Source: Candidatus Fusobacterium pullicola (GTDB lineage: Bacteria; Fusobacteriota; Fusobacteriia; Fusobacteriales; Fusobacteriaceae). Taken from it: a stretch of DNA of 64,000 nucleotides. Positions 63,193 to 64,000 of the stretch are shown here, piece after piece. The position numbers were made by a program, and so were the translations under genes. The stretch is taken from assembly GCA_018883725.1 (NCBI GenBank), contig JAHLFN010000016.1, forward strand, positions 27,861 through 91,860, in the 5' to 3' direction. The notes under the pieces are model-generated. The model saw nothing but the letters and a program-made list of their open reading frames with translations. It had not been told where the DNA came from and did not search any database. How positions within the stretch are numbered: the first letter of the stretch is position 1; every line of letters begins with the position of its first letter.

Positions 63193-63675
63193 TTGAAATT
63201 AGAGATTAAAGATTTTCAAAACCAGATTTTAGAGTTCGATTTTTATATGGAGAACATAGAAGATATTGAACTTGTAGAAAGAGTACATGTTATTGGAACA
63301 GCTGTAAATAACAATGGAAAAGTTGAAATAAGTGGACATTACTCAACAACATTAAGGGTACAATGTGTAAGATGTTTAAAAGAGTTTGATTTGAAATTAG
63401 AAAATGATTTTATGGGAACTTTTTTAGATGAGAATCAATATACTCAGTATTTAAAGAGCTTGAATACAGAGTGTGAAATTGATAAAAATGAGATTTATGA
63501 TCCTATAGAAAATGGGATTATAGATTTAGAAAGTTTGGTAAGAGAGTATATATTATTAGATATGCCACCATACCCACAATGTGAGCCTAGTTGTGAAGAT
63601 GATTCAGAAATAGAGAAACATAGTAATGATGGAATAGATCCACGTTGGCAACAATTATTGCAGATAAAAAATTAA
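63193..63675 (+). CDS. DUF177 (YceD-family) protein
   Basis: About 160 residues. It has the YceD/DUF177 Cys pair in LRVQCVRCLKEFDLKLEND and the C-terminal segment IIDLESLVREYILLDMPPYPQCEPSC with two further Cys. In many bacteria it precedes rpmF and has a role in 23S rRNA processing. Start TTG 63193 has GGAGG eight bases upstream; the TTG at 63178 overlaps that site and is rejected. Confidence 0.9.
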   Translation: MKLEIKDFQNQILEFDFYMENIEDIELVERVHVIGTAVNNNGKVEISGHYSTTLRVQCVRCLKEFDLKLENDFMGTFLDENQYTQYLKSLNTECEIDKNEIYDPIENGIIDLESLVREYILLDMPPYPQCEPSCEDDSEIEKHSNDGIDPRWQQLLQIKN

Positions 63676-63711
63676 TTTTTAAATAAGATTGTAAGTAGGA
63701 GGGAAACTAAG

Positions 63712-63894
63712 ATGGCAGTACCTAAGAAGAAAACATCTAAAGCTAAGAAAAACATGAGAAGATCTCATCACGCTTTAACTGGAACTGGATTAACAACTTG
63801 TGAGAAATGTGGAGCTCCAAGAAGACCACACAGAGTATGTCTTGCATGTGGAGATTACAACGGTAAACAAGTTCTAGCAGGACAAGCTGAGTAA
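63712..63894 (+). CDS. rpmF: Ribosomal protein bL32
   Basis: The 60-residue protein starts [20 protein letters not shown] and carries the zinc-ribbon [18 protein letters not shown]. Strong AGGAGG site. It is in an operon with the DUF177 gene upstream, and a terminator follows. Confidence 0.98.
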   Translation: MAVPKKKTSKAKKNMRRSHHALTGTGLTTCEKCGAPRRPHRVCLACGDYNGKQVLAGQAE

Positions 63895-63913
63895 TTAGAT
63901 TGTTTAATTAGAT

Positions 63914-63948
63914 AAAAAAAGACAAGATAAGCTCTTGTCTTTTTTTAT
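63914..63948 (+). terminator. Terminator of rpmF
   Basis: AAAAGACAAG pairs with CTTGTCTTTT around a short loop, followed by a long T-run. Confidence 0.85.
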
Positions 63949-64000
63949 TATAAATTATATAAAAAAAATTTTAAAATTTTAAAATATGATGTATAATATA

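Noticed and set aside
1..64000. CRISPR arrays or insertion sequences
   Set aside because: No regularly spaced repeat-spacer pattern and no transposase-like protein were seen on either strand.

Overview
The window looks like a chromosome segment of a Fusobacterium-type bacterium. The evidence is a very AT-rich composition, AGA/GAG-rich codon use, a large autotransporter with the extended signal peptide typical of fusobacterial type V proteins, an outer-membrane and heptose-LPS gene (rfaE1), and Gram-negative genes set among clostridial-looking ones. The species cannot be fixed from sequence alone.

Bases 1-37,900 are mostly core chromosome. They carry: the 3' part of a copper P-type ATPase followed by an unusual double-domain CsoR-like regulator, a two-component pair and an Ogg-type DNA glycosylase (1-4,913); a class-I-glutamine-amidotransferase-like hydrolase with a tiny Cys-rich partner; a small secreted protein; a 1,578-residue autotransporter that ends in an OmpA peptidoglycan-binding domain, followed by a SurA-like lipoprotein (6,688-11,978); an M20 amidohydrolase plus amino-acid binding protein operon with its own promoter, a 31-codon leader peptide and an attenuator (12,063-14,276); the phosphate regulon (divergent pstS and pstCAB-phoU around 11-bp-phased Pho boxes, then phoB-phoR); rplM-rpsI; glyA; a GltS-like transporter; ispF and rfaE1; and a 12-gene type II/type IV pilus-like secretion operon (27,624-36,929).

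smpB and ssrA (tmRNA) follow. The 3' end of ssrA is occupied by a roughly 24-kb integrative element (37,884-61,875) bounded by a 13-bp direct repeat of the tmRNA 3' end. A large serine recombinase lies at the left end. The backbone (about 44.0-49.3 kb and 54.7-58.7 kb) carries Gp157-like, ArdC antirestriction, DUF960-like, Rad52-like, RadC-like, WYL-like and Rep-like genes and an AAA-ASR/PD-(D/E)XK protein. More AT-rich cargo is inserted between them: a BrxL-like AAA+ protein with an unknown partner and a divergent 588-residue protein (39.6-43.9 kb); a DUF1232 protein, an OmpA-like lipoprotein and a giant J-domain/MORN-like membrane protein (49.5-53.7 kb); and, next to the right end, an ImmA/IrrE peptidase, a class III nucleotidyl cyclase, a Nudix-like protein and a three-TM effector with an SH3 domain. 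This last set looks like an extended Pycsar anti-phage system (59.0-61.8 kb).

Right of the element the chromosome resumes with the displaced ssrA terminator, ychF, a DUF177 (yceD) gene and rpmF. The most interesting parts are the Pycsar-like operon, the BrxL-like module, the attenuator with leader peptide, the secretin carrying a carboxypeptidase-regulatory-like domain, and the autotransporter-OmpA fusion.
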